Source of the DNA: Panorpa germanica | Lineage: Eukaryota; Arthropoda; Insecta; Mecoptera; Panorpidae | Length of the DNA: 64,000 nucleotides | Reading direction: 5' to 3' | NCBI GenBank assembly: GCA_963678705.1 | Contig: OY783221.1 | Coordinates: forward strand, 4,836,001-4,900,000 | Part shown: positions 48,205 to 62,200 of the stretch, piece after piece | Numbering within the stretch: the stretch's first letter is position 1 | How the letters are laid out: each line of letters starts with the position of its first letter | The notes under the pieces: generated by a model | What the model was told of the DNA's origin: nothing | The model's database searches: none | The model's input: only the letters and a program-made list of their open reading frames with translations | Position numbers and translations under genes: made by a program

Positions 48205-50749
48205 ATATATAATAATACATCAAAAGCTTTATTAACGACACGATAACTTTTATTATATAACCTTACGTTATATTTAGGTAAAAAATGTTATGTAGCACGT
48301 ATAACTTTTTATGTTCAATAAATTTTAAATACACATTACTTTCCTTTCTTCGATCTTATGATTCTTTTATATAAAATATTAGTATTTTAGTTAATGTACA
48401 TATTTTGTGTTTTGCATTTACCAATATTGAATAAGTGAACGAGACTAACGATTCTAAAGCTAGCACGCTGAGCACAGGTTACTACCTCCTCTTGTATCCT
48501 GTAGGCTTTTAGGATATTTGGTAGGGCAGTAAGCAGTTGGTTGTTTGGTATCCATTGCGATTCTGAATTCCCAGTGATAACGACCTACAGCGTAGCTACT
48601 ATCCCTTGAACCACCTCCCTACCCATAACACCCTTTCTCCCCCACCCCATACAGTATCCATAATACTGTTCATTCGGTCGCTCTGGCTTTGCAATCAGTG
48701 GTTTAATGGCGGCACGATCCGGAATTACAATGCTTTATACGGACAACAGGGTTCTCTAGTATCTTTAACAAAACAGAATATTACTTCTTACTTCGAAATA
48801 TTAACTTAGGATGATATATGTATACAAACGCAGATTATACAATAATTCATTAATTATTCGATTGTTTATTATATAGCTAGATTTTATTTCCTATAGATTC
48901 AGTGAATATTTTATTAGCTTTAAGTTTCTTCTTTATGTTTAAGCAGCAATGTAGTTCACGCACGCAACAACTCTTATTGCAATATTTGTTACAATAACAT
49001 AATACTATAAAATGTCAATATTAGTTTAAGATCGTTGGTGCAGATAGGATTTGTGAATGCTCTTAAACTTAAACAGGATTCTACACAAAACTGAAATTAT
49101 TCGAGTAGTTTTTCATTCAAATTAGAAACATATCATTCATTCTTCGTTTTATTCATTTCCATTCTTTATAAAGTTGCATCTGTTTTTATGCAGTTGTCGT
49201 GATCTCTGCATTCTATCCCTGGACAGCGCTATATTATCTGGGTTTTATGGTTAGGCAGGAACCAGTCTCAATTTAAAACCAAAAATACAATTCATTAGAC
49301 CGTAATATTCCTGTTATCGGTTACGCTTATGTCAAAATTTCGATGAAGTAAGTTATTTACAAAGATAAGTATTATCTGGGTCTGATTACTATCAAAGTTT
49401 AATTGATTGTGTGCTAATCATTACCACATATAATCACATAACCAGAAATATAATCATAAATTATGTTAGGAAGGATAGGGAAAAGATAATAGATGGTTTG
49501 TCGATTTAATGAAAGCAAGAGGTAAGAGATGGACTTACTGGAAACGAGGAGAGAAGAATGACAAAGTTAATAAAAAGCAAAGAAAATAACAAAGGACACA
49601 AACATTGAAAAGAAATTAGTGACTATAAAAAAATGTTAAAAAATTTGTAAATGAAATGTAAAATGAATACAATAAAATACAAAACATAATCATAAACCTA
49701 TTAGGTCACGTCAGTGATAGAAGTTACTACGATAAATAAATTTAAAAAAAAGTTTTTTTGCTAACTGTTTTCCGTGCCGGTCCATAGACAACGTACTTCA
49801 ATCAAGAAACTGACACGTATTAGTAATAGACTGCTAACTTCACTGATTTTATGTTATTAGCGTATCCACTTAAAACAGTTTTCTGATGTTAGCTAACGTT
49901 ATACGTCCTTGTTGAATACCAAGCATTATAAAAAATGTATTTCGAAAAAAATGTCTAGCTTCGTTGGTAAAACCAAGCGGTATATGCATATTTCCACAAG
50001 TATTAAAAGCAGATATAATAACACCCAAAGAGTCCTAGTAGGTATAGAAACGACTTACTGGTGTAGTTGGTATTCCAGGCGTACAACACCTATGTAAGAA
50101 ATAATAATACATTGTGACGATAATGAAAAAAATATAAGTTATGTTTGTGGCCGTATATGACATTTTATAGACGGCATTACAGCCGTTTCACATGGCCACA
50201 TGGTAGTACTGCGGGTTATGTAATAGCTAGACTACGAAGGTATGAAACAGTTCCTATAGTCGTGTATTATTGCGTCACCATATTTAACTACCCAGTTAAG
50301 GCTGGAATTGGAATGGGTATGAGACATGGTTTCTACCCCATGTTGTCAGTAGATCGTAAACTGCACATATTCCACGCATGACGCGCAGCGGGTGACATGC
50401 CTGCTGATGTAAGAATAGAAGTACAACATGTGCAGGAGGTAAATTATTATGCAATATGTGTCTAATAAAAGTGACGATTAACTTTGTTTTTTGTAAGTAA
50501 TTGTATTTTTGTTCATTTCTTTTATTATGACTCACTTTGTAACTGATTTGTGCATTTACTCTGAAATTCTATGAAATGCACTTTAGATTGATACAGCAGT
50601 TTATAAACACCTCAGATTTCTAGTTATTTACAAGCAATTGAAGACACGAAATTTAAAGGGACAAGCACTACTTCATTTTTTTAATCAAATGACGTCACAC
50701 TCATACAATTGATTTACATTTTGTTTTAACACAAAACTCAACGAAAAAG
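48205..50749. other. Intergenic, purine-rich stretch and chance open frames
   Basis: 49465-49620 is purine-rich, with an open reading resembling the block at 5195. Open frames at 49909 and 50145 have no recognisable family. Confidence 0.35.
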
Positions 50750-50960
50750 TAAATCTTCCTCTCAACTGCATTTGTTCCCCATTCTTTACCCAACTTTTCT
50801 CGTAATTCCACCCTTTCTCTCTGCTTCATATTTTCCTATCTCATGATCTTTAATTTCTCTCTAATCCATTCTGTTCTTCTTACAATCAATTTTTATTTCT
50901 TTCTGACTTTTCCTAAACCTATCCCCTCTATTTTATTTTGTTCTTCCCCATACATAGTTT
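50750..50960 (+). repeat. Pyrimidine-rich tract
   Basis: About 210 bases in which C and T dominate the plus strand (TTCCTCTC, CCCTTTCTCTC and the like). No tandem unit and no gene. Confidence 0.5.
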
Positions 50961-53068
50961 ATATTTTCACAGATTACTTGCGCTTGCTATACCTTATCAT
51001 CAAATTGGTGATTCACATATGCTAACTCTTTCTTTCCTGCTAAATCGACATAAGTATTTAATCCACATCCATTTAAACCCCTAACGAATAAATTAGTACA
51101 CCCTTAATAACTATCTAAATACATAATATCTCACCATCCGTATTTTAGCTGATTAAAGCTTTTACCTTATTTGAAGTAAAGTTCATAAATTCGTTTCATT
51201 TATTTAGTTAATAATTTAAAGCATCCCTTATCTCATTTTACGTGTATAAATATGATTTCCGTGCTAGGGTAGGTTACGAGTACAGGGTACATAGTATTAC
51301 TGTACAACCACTTCTCCAGGATAACAAGTTATCATACATAGTGACGTATTATGATGGGAACATTTTCTTTGAACTACCAATTTGACACATTTCATATTTG
51401 TCAACCTGTGTTATTCTATTAGTACTACGTCGGGTTCTATGGCGCTACGGCTCTACGGTTCTACACAACTACGACGTAGAACGTCGTGTTTAAATCCACC
51501 CTCTGTTTTGTCACCCTCATTGCCCATTATTATACTACTATTGCTTACTGTAGTCTACAATTTATTTCAGGGATTGTTAACCTAAATTGTACGTACAGAT
51601 ATTATATTAAATTATATGTTATAACTAAATACGCGATGTTCTTAAAAGTATTTGCCTTTTGATTCTAGTAATAAACGAGTAACCATTTATTTTAACAATT
51701 ATCCATTATTTAATTTTTTCTTGAAAATACGTTTTTAGGATAACATTAATAGAGTCACCTTAGTATAAAGATTATTATAAAATCTTTAATGTATTCCACT
51801 TTTTATTCTAAAATGTATTTTAAAGAAATGTACAATTTCAAAATTCAATGTTTTACGACTCTGGTAATTTTGATATTTCACTCATATTTTATATAAAATG
51901 TATGGTACTTATTTATACAATATTTTCATATATGCTAGCTCCCGCAATATGTTGTCTGTCAGAGATTCTAAAACTGTACACCAATTTAAATAATTCTTAT
52001 TCAAAAATTACGATACCAGATGACAGATTAATGTCACTTGTATATTCCTTATCATTATACTTTATATCTCAATATATATAACATACTTATGTACCATTAA
52101 CACATAAAACATGTTGATGAATATGAAAATTAATAATATTATGTAATGTAGTATACCCGTACTTGTAAAATTAATATGTAAAACATTAGAGAGAACAATA
52201 GCCCGGTAAATTCAATTACATATACTTAACGTTTATTTAACATAAATAATTTTACCTGTTACATAAGTTACCTGTTAATACCTTTTGCATACCATTGACA
52301 ATTTAATAGAATTATGTAAAAAAGACTTCGGTAAATAATAAAACGTAACATTAGGTAAGACATAAGATTTCGTTTTTTGTTTAAAAGAAACATAACATGG
52401 AAATTTTACATAACAATAGTAAGTTTAATAAAAATTATTTTGAATATTTAAATTTTTTTACGTAACTCTGAGTCTTATAAGTTTAGAGGTCTGTAAATTG
52501 TGTAAGGACAAAATCAAAAGAAAGATTTTGATACCCCACAGAAATATCAGTTACCTCTTGACTCATATTTTGGTTTAGAGACCGTGGGATGATTTTAATA
52601 TATGCCCAGTATAAGTTATTTATTTTCTTGTCAGAAATACGTCATTATTATTTAACATTTTTTTAATGACCCTATGCACTTATTATTAATGAAATAATAC
52701 TTGAAACAAAACTAACTTACAAATTATATTGTAGAATGACAAGTTATGTTGTCCCATATACAATTGAGAAACATTTTTACGAAAATATTGAGACAGTTGT
52801 ACTTTATTGCGTTAAATTTCGTGACCTGAACTACATATTTAATCCAATCCCACTAAATCATCCAATTTCACTATAAGTAAGTCTGGTTTCTTCAATATAA
52901 GAAGAAAATGTCAATACGTTCCTAAAATGATGGTGCCAGGCAAACCGCAACTTAACGCACCGCACCGCACCGCACCATACCGCAAAAGCTAACAGCAGGA
53001 CATCGTATCGTCGACTTAGCACTAAGTATTTATCGCTGATAATACACATAAATAATGTCAATTCTTAG
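50961..53068. other. Intergenic, CACCG minisatellite
   Basis: No gene. It contains a CGCAC tandem of about four to five units near 52957-52984. Confidence 0.45.
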
Positions 53069-53281
53069 GGGAACAGGAACAAGGGATATATACTAGAACA
53101 TGGGATAGAAATCAGGACTCATAGCTCAGGAGCAGGACGAAAACCAGTACCAGTACCAGGAGTAGGACAAACGAGTACAGCAAGCAGTGTTCTATCCTGT
53201 GTTATATTTGGCATGTGTTGTACAGCATTATTGGGCTTTTGTTGTAGGAAACCCAAGTCAATATTGCTTTTAATGGCGTAA
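53069..53281 (+). other. Weak open frame after a splice-acceptor-like site
   Basis: TTCTTAG precedes 70 open codons without an ATG near the start. They are partly low complexity (KPVPVPGVG) and then hydrophobic with a Cys-rich patch (FGMCCTALLGFCC). Likely chance, recorded because the length is unusual for this composition. Confidence 0.15.
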
Positions 53282-56200
53282 AATGTTTTCTGCCTTTCAG
53301 AGAATTTCTTATAAAGGGTGCAATTTGTGTTAGGGATGGGGCTTCGTTAGAAAGAACCACGTGACGGTATCAAATGTGTGTGTATGAATATATACCAGGG
53401 CTGTAAATATATTGGCGTTTCCTGGTCATATGACACGACTTTTGTGAAATCGAAAAGAAAAAGGTCCTTACCAAATTGATGCTACGCTACTACTTTTTAA
53501 GTTCTGTAACTGCCCATCACCAATTAGTGGATGCTTTCTTTTTCATTACTGTAACTACAACAATCAAAAGCTTATCAAGCTTCGGGGACTAACTATTTTT
53601 CTTATCCACTTAACAAATAGCACTTTATGCCTTAAAAACAACTTCCACTAACCGATAAGAAACAACAAACAGTTATAATGTAATGGTAAGTAAAGAGGGG
53701 GGAAAGAGACAAAGGGATATAATCATTGCCTCTTGAAATGCGTTCATCATAATGTTTTGTTATAGTACTTATAGTAGAATACTCATATACTGACCACCCG
53801 AAGAGAAACGTTAGCCGAATTAATGTGCGTCGCTAATTCGTTTTAGAGAATTCACACGTGCGTAAGTTATGGGTTTCATTGTCGGAGTCCCGGAGATGAT
53901 CCTAGGGGATCCAACGAGTATATCTCTGAAAGCAATGACGTCATGCGTGACGCCACACGGTTCTAACAACCGCATCCGGATTATAATATCGTATGTGATC
54001 ATGTTGTGTAGTATGATGGTTTTTGTCGTTGTCTTTGTGTGATCCTGATATTTGACGTAAAACTACACGAATTTAGGCAGTGGGAATACTTGTAGAAACT
54101 AAACTAGGGATGCGGTATTTATTTTGGGTTTTGAGTGTTGAGAGGACTAAGGAGAAGGGATGTGAGATAAAACTAACTTAGTGGCTCAAAATTAACGTGT
54201 TATATAATCAGATGAGGTCATTCAAATGTTTTGTTAATTGTACCTTAGTTAAGTACATTCCTGTGGACGATTACGTAAGTATAATAATTAAAAATGCAAG
54301 AGTAACGTATGCAAATTGGGTTGTGTAACAATATTTTATAACTTTATTGAAAGAAATATAAATTTTTTGTTTTCGTAAACGTGCCGTTAAACATTCTGCA
54401 TTATGTTTGGATTAGATTCTTGTTTCCCTAATGATGTTCACCAATTGTCAGCTTTGGAATAACACAGCAGTACGATTGTCATCGTACGAGTGCTATCAGT
54501 GTATATTTTGGGGGAGGCTTCAAATTTCATGATTCCTTGAACTGTAACTCAAAGACACAACAACAATTTCTAGTGCATATCTAATATTTTTTACCCACTA
54601 TTCATTTATTTGACCACCTTAACTATATTTTGTTATAACACTGAAATATAAGTTTAACTCCATAAATCTTCCTATTATATTGGTTGGCAAACAAACATCC
54701 CTATACGAATTCTTATGTTTAAGTTTCTGGCAACATCGCAGCTTCAAAATAAGAAGAAATCGTACGGTATTTGTTTAATATTGGATGTTTGCTGCAATAT
54801 TTATACAAGTTCCACTTTATACTCGTATAATACAAAAATATAAAATTATTTCGATCAACAATTAGAAAAGTTCTAGTTTTTTTTAAAAATACTGTAGTAT
54901 TTATCTGTTATAAGTCTTGCAAAATGTAGTTTTCTTAAAGTCTATAGACAGGCTCTGAAGCACTTGCAATTACTGAGTGTTGGTTCTGATACGAATATAT
55001 CTAGCATGAGTAATAATTTAACTTGAATAAATGTTTTTTTATAATAATAACACATTATAATTTGCAACGTTAGAGTATCAGAATAGAGACCATAGCGATC
55101 CCTCTTTCCCTTCCAAGCGGCGCTAGTGTACAACCAGTCCAGATGTCAGGGTTGTAATCGCAGTACTCGGAGATCCGTAGTTTGGGGACCGTTAATAACT
55201 TTCTCAGACAATATTTTAACCTAGAAAATATTCTACAGTTATTTATATAAAAAAATTGCAGTAAATACTGAATATAATGATATATTTACCATACATTTCT
55301 GCAATATTTTGCCAAAATAAATTGTTTATGAGTTTAACTCCGCCCATGTCAAATGCTATGTCCAAGTAAAATAAAGTATGATTATACATTTAATTGTAAA
55401 GCAGTGTTTCTAATAGTGTAACATTCAATACATATTGAGAAGTGTACTTTAATGTCTAAATGTATAAAACTATGTCTTATCTATAGTGTCTAGAAGCAAG
55501 ACCGATCTATGGTGTAATAAGATTCTAGTTTGGTGTTTAAAAAACTGATAAGATACTTCATTTATTGGTAACTATAACAGTTCGGCGGTGAATACAGATA
55601 CTTAATTTTCTAACACATATTATATACAAAAGTATTTGTATAAATAAAGTAGTCTATAATACAATGTATGACAAAGTTGATGTAGTAAAATGTTATACCA
55701 ATGAAAACGCTCCTAAAAAGCATAGAGTATCGCCATCACCATCACCATGATACTATGGCCACTTGTCAACCACAAATAACAAAAACTAAACTCAGATTTG
55801 GCGATTATCCCAAACGAATGAAGTCAAGAATAAAAGACTGTGTTTTTGTCTGCATTTAAAACGAAAAATAGAAGTAGGAGGTAACCCATTTATCAACCTT
55901 CACCGTTCACAAAGATCTCGCCCCCAGAATAGTTTTGCGCCACATTAAGATTCGGTCGGTGTTTTTATTTTAGGTAGTGTAGACCTTCCATTTTACCAAA
56001 TAACTACCACACATACTGCTATGTCTTAAAGTTGTTTTAGTCTACACAGCAGGTACTTCTCCTTCCTGAGGGTAATAAGGAAAATTATAGCAAGGGGTCG
56101 CCAAAACAACAACAATTATTTGTTATTTATTTTTCATCTAGACAGTTAAGTTATTATTATTACTTTCATAAAGATTACTTAAACGTTACTTATTTTTATT

Positions 56201-59200
56201 ATTAGAAATACACGAGAATGGGTATTTCCAAAACCTTCTGTGTTATAACAGTTGGGCAACGCGCACAGTATGGACAAGTCTATCTTCAGACAGTTTCTGC
56301 TTCTCATAAGAATCATGAAGAGATGCGATAAGACGAAAAATAAATATTAATAAATTTTGTTTTGAATAATGTTATGTATCTATCTAAACTATCTAATATT
56401 TTCAGTTACTAAAGTATGATATTGAAGCATAGTTTCCTAGAACTTAATCATATACAGTGGTCTATTTTTCCAGTCCAATCTCGCTTAAAGCACGTAGAAA
56501 CCTGATATATTAGAAATCAAACTAATTTCTATATTATTTTGATTGTACACCACGATAATTTAGCCATAAATATACTACAACACCAAATATTTATTGATAA
56601 AGCTAATAGAATTAAAATCTGATTTATAGGAAATATCCTCCGGGTCACAGCTTAACTTAATAAATCAAAATTTTCTAAAAAAGAAAAATAAAAATGTAAA
56701 TTTGTAACGTGGTTTCAAGAAAAGTCAAATACCAAAATAACAAATGATTTAAATGGTTGAAAAACTTGGTAATTTTACTTTTCTTGGTATGAGGAAAACA
56801 CGAGCGTTGATGGATTGCCGGCCTGATGGTGGCAGCCCTTAAATTTACGTTCTTTAGGGGCAAAGGTTGTTTAATTATTTCTTGGCCTGACGGTATACTG
56901 TACATATATATTATTCTGTTGAGTATAGCTAAAAACAGTTTGGTGTAAGGTTTAATAGTTTCTCTTATGTACTACCCCTATACTTAGTGGGGTGGATAGC
57001 GTAATGGTATTTATTGAAAACTGCACCAATCACTACAAAGTGCTTAATACAAAAAACGCACAAACATATAGTAAGTGCAGGCTGTAGTGTGCTCCGTTTA
57101 TATTTAATTTAAATCTGTGGAATAAACTTTATTATATCATAGATGGCAGTACTCATTTAAATAAATGTAATTGTTCATACGAGTGCTATAAAAATAAATC
57201 ATACCTTACTTATTCTCAACTTCTAAACGTACCTTTAATACAGCGTCGTTCTGTTTCCTGTAATAAACTTTTCGAGCAAATATTGTGAATTCCTTATTTT
57301 TAAAAATCTTTTTGTAGAAAATCTTTGTATTTCTAAGAAAGCGCCAGGCACTTACAGTCACTATATAGTAACTAGTCTACACTGTTATTCACTTTCTCAA
57401 TAACATGTGAAACTTAAAATATATTTTTATTTAATAAAAAGACTATGTCTCGAAAGTTTTATATGAAATCAATAAATAAGAACCCGCCCGATATTTTGCT
57501 AGTTTTATATTCACTACTAAAGAGGATATTTGCTGTCGTTTAGTAAGTGATGGAGTGGGGGTTGGGTACTAAATTTAATGCATTTTTGTGCCTCACTCAG
57601 CAAATCCTCTTACGAAATATATTTACATAAATATAAATAAATACTGTTCCTAAATATAACACAGTCTACCTCAAAATGACTCCTAATGTTTTTTACTTAG
57701 GTATTTCAAATAGAAATTCGCAAATATCAGTCAAGTTTGTCTTAAGACGTTCTTTAATTAGGAATGAAGAAACGATAAACACTTATGTGGGTATAATATA
57801 AAGCCCAAAGAGAGGGCGAGAGATATAAATTATAAGAGAAAGTGGGTTTAGGATGTTTTTCAATGTTGAATAAGTGGATTTAGTGGAAAGTTATGAAATT
57901 TTTTTTTCTATATTATTTCTATTCAAGTTATTATAAAATAAAATTGTCTAGGTTCTAGCCATGTAATCATAAGACAATGTAGTATTTTTGTTAGTAAATT
58001 AACACTAATTTCTTTTTTAAAATGCAAGTACTGTAATTTGTCGCTAATTTTCGGGAAAAATATATGAATATTGTATTAAAATATTGAAAAACTAAAGAAA
58101 ATTTGTTTCGAAAATTGAAAAGTCGTTTTCTTGTAATGGTATCCATTACTATGGACCTTTAAATTTCTCGCCAAAAATGTCAAAGTACTTTTGTGTGCAG
58201 AAATAAATTAAATTATGATAAGTTAAGTTTTTTTGTATTTATTAATTTTTTAGATTAAAAAGTATATCACTCCTTTATCCATTTATCATCTTTGGATAAT
58301 TATTATTTAAGTAAACATTAAAATCTAATGATGAGAGGTCTTAGAGTAATATTATAACTTCATCCAACCACTTTGAAGGTCAATCAGAAAAAGCTGGGTC
58401 CCAATTAAACACTGTAATGTGTATGCTGGAATCCCTTCCAAGAAGGCGCTATTATACCCGTCGAAATATCAGGGTTCGCTTTTTGATCTTAATGCAAGTA
58501 AAATATTTGTTATAAGATTAAGTTTTTCGTATTTATTTCTTTCGTAAACCTACTATTTATGAGGGGCTCTTCTTTAATAAATTTTCTTTTATTTACTTGG
58601 TACCCAAACGTTACATTTTATTAAAAATTTATTTAATATGATTTAATACGATAGACGTATCATTTGGTATTCTCTAAAGACTCTAACGTATAAATCTCTA
58701 TGACTAATATCAGTTCATCTTGTCCCATATATAAATCTCCAATAAATCAAATATTTTCACTCTAATATTTTACTATTAAGCAGTAAATGAGTGTTCCATG
58801 CCTGGTACAGTTGACAGTCTTACCAACAAAAACATAAGATGTGCCTTGTCCTCAAAGAGTACATCCGTTATGAAATAGGGGATGCTGGAAATCATATCAT
58901 GTCACACACCCCTTGCAGTTTTTTTACCGTGCCGTGGGGGGGATATTCGCTCACATGTGATACAGAATTGTGTTGGATGCACGCGCCTATAAATCTGTTA
59001 TGGAAATATCAATAACCCTGAACCGAGACTGTGGCATAGACTGATTAAAACAGGGTATGGGCCCGGCATATTGAATGATTTGAAAGTTTTTTAAATCTAT
59101 TAATGTTGTGTTTATTATTTTATTTTTGTATATTAAAAATAAAGGAAATCGATATATACATAAATATAAATTACATTATATACCTTTACATTTTTTTAAA

Positions 59201-62200
59201 AAATATTTTTATTTTAAGCAAACCTTCGTAGTGGTTTATATAGCTAAAGATTTAAGATTATTAAAATCGTATAAAAAATCATTTTGTAGTATTGATTTCA
59301 GACTATAAATGTCTAAAAAATTTCAATTATTTTTCCAATTATTTATATCCAAAACAAGGATCACCGTTTTTGTAATTTATTTAACTTTTGCAACATCAAT
59401 GTAAATACTCACCTAATCCGTGTAAGTCCATACTTGTAAAACTAAACGAGACACCCACGATTCACCCTCTCTGCCCCTCTCATTTCCCCTTTTCCAACAA
59501 CCGATCCTTCTTCTTGTATTCTGTTCACGATTCTGTATTGTTTTATATGTATTATATAAATACAGAGTATATTAAAGATACTCAAAATGTGTACATTTTA
59601 TAGAAATTATGTAGTATATCACGATCATATATACAGATCTGGAACTGAACGTGCTTTTAAGGTGGTGGTATAGAATTGTAAGGGTTTAGATGATGGAGAG
59701 TACCGGGCACAGATAACAATTCAATTTAAGCTTCAAAGTACGGTTATTTTCGGGCTCTGTGAATCCGTTTGATGTTGATTCATATACAATAATAATAATC
59801 GAATGTTATAGTATTTGTTATATTTACAGAAAGTTTGAGAATCTCTGGTTTATGCCATCAATGTACTTTATCACTTGAGTCTACGACTAAACTCTCCTAA
59901 GTTCACGACTTCAATTGTAAACTTATTTTTAAATTGATCTAATGGAATGGTTTTAAAATCGACAACAACCAATTTATTTTGCAATGATTTTGTCTTAGAG
60001 CTTGATTAATAATAGTAAGAGGAATATAATTAATTTATATCAACGATACTAAAACTGTAATAGTTGTTATCTTTCAGGTATAAATAATATAAACTGATGT
60101 AGTACTCATATCGCTTGTAGCAAATTATTTAGTTAATTTTAATTAAGTTTTTGCAACTGATAATTTAATTTCAAGTAGTAGTAATTTTACTTGGCTGCTA
60201 CCATTCCGATTCGTGTACAACTGCATGTAAAAATTTTGTGGTTTTTTGCAATAACTTTTACTTTTCTTGATATAATCATTGCATATATACTGCGAAAGCA
60301 GTGTCGAATTAGGGCATGGTTTTAGGAATTATAGTTTGTAAATGTCTTGGCTGGAAGACTTCAAAATATATCGACGTGTGGCCTTAGAGCCTTAGCGAAA
60401 TACAGCCCCTTGAAACGCAGCTGAGAGATATTTGTGCAAAATAGTAACAATTTTGAAACAGGCTGTTCTAAAAAGTACTGGAAAAATCAATGCTGTGATT
60501 CATTAAAATCATTAACATTATGAAGGGGAAGCAAATCACTAATGTTAATTAAAAAAGAATCTCATATACATATTTGTTTGTTTTGTCGTACTTAAAATTA
60601 ACACAATCGAATATGATATCACTTAAATGGATGCAGCTTAGGTTTCACTATCGACGTTAACGAAACGATGGCTTAACTATGATTAACAGAATAAGTAGTT
60701 AGAGCTGTGCATTCTACAGTAGATGATAATGTGATTATATAAATGAAATACAAGTATAGAAACGACTCTACCTACAAAACATTAATTAATAAATAAACAT
60801 GGCAAATGCTAGTTATCTTAAATATTGCCTATGCGGTTTCTTTTTAAAGAACAACGCCTTAGAACAAAATATTTCGATTTTTGGCAATAAAACTTTGAAC
60901 ACTCTTTGCAGAACAAAACAATACTTCGCCTCTCTAACTTCAACATTGGTCTAACTAACATTTAACATCTCTGTTTCTCCGGTGATGGAATCAGGAGTAT
61001 TATCAAGGTTTCTGTAATGCAGTATGGAGAAAGCAGGAAACAAATTAACAATTATGTTGGGTATTATTATTATATTAAAATGAAAAGGGCAAAACTTCAA
61101 TTTACAATAGAATTGTTATTATGTTTTAATATGAAAATAAGTATCCATTTTGTAACTGTCTATTACATTAGATAGTACATTAGATACTAATACCTATGTA
61201 ATAGAATTTAATATAAAGATAATTAAAGTTTTTCTGCAGGTTTTTAACAACTTCTGTAATATACGTACCGTACAGCTACTTGTACTTATATGGAAATTTG
61301 TTATTATTTTATTTCTTGTTAAGTAATTCAATTATAAAACTAATTATGTTTTAAATATTTTGCAGTGATGCAGGTGCAGTTTTAATTGCTCAATGTATCA
61401 ATAAAACAATAAAGATTTTATATATTCTTCTGATCGTGCAACCAGTGCCGGCACAAAAACTCTGTGGTTTTTGTTACTAAATGCTGTATTTAGATCAGCA
61501 GAATCAGAAAACGAGCACACCTACATGGATCTGCCACCAGTTGGAAAATATTCAAAGTATAATATTCAAAATAATGTTGTTCAATGTTAATTTGTTTTGT
61601 TTTACATTGTCTTATATAAATAAAGACACGGTCAATCATTTTGGTACGTGTTATACATCCCTATTTGTTATTTATCAAAAATAGAAAATTGTTGTAACCA
61701 CACATAAAATGTATTTGCCTGTCACTCTTTTTACTCTCAATGAACACACTCACCCATTCAAATGATTAGAATTTTTATTACATATATTTAGAAGACATAA
61801 CGGTCAAAAGATGCCACGTTTTCAGGATAGTTATATAATGATGATCTATATAATATTGATATCACGACAACCACGTACCTTTAGAATTGGACTGGTCAAC
61901 TTTAAAAAAACCATGAAATTTTAATGTAATTCATGTATGACCACCAAAAATGTCAAACCCTTCTTAAAGAATTGAAATCATTTGAAGTACACGACAAGTA
62001 AATCACAAGTGACAACAACTAAGTTAAACAGCTCTCGTGAAATCCACGTCAAAGACTTTTAATTGCTTCTGTAGCTTTTAATTTCACAGAGCTTAAATCA
62101 ATAACTAATAAAAAATTGAATATAAATTGGACATAAACTAAAAGGCATTATTAAATATTGATTTTGGTGGGTGAGTGTACTGCTGTCGGGGAATACACAT

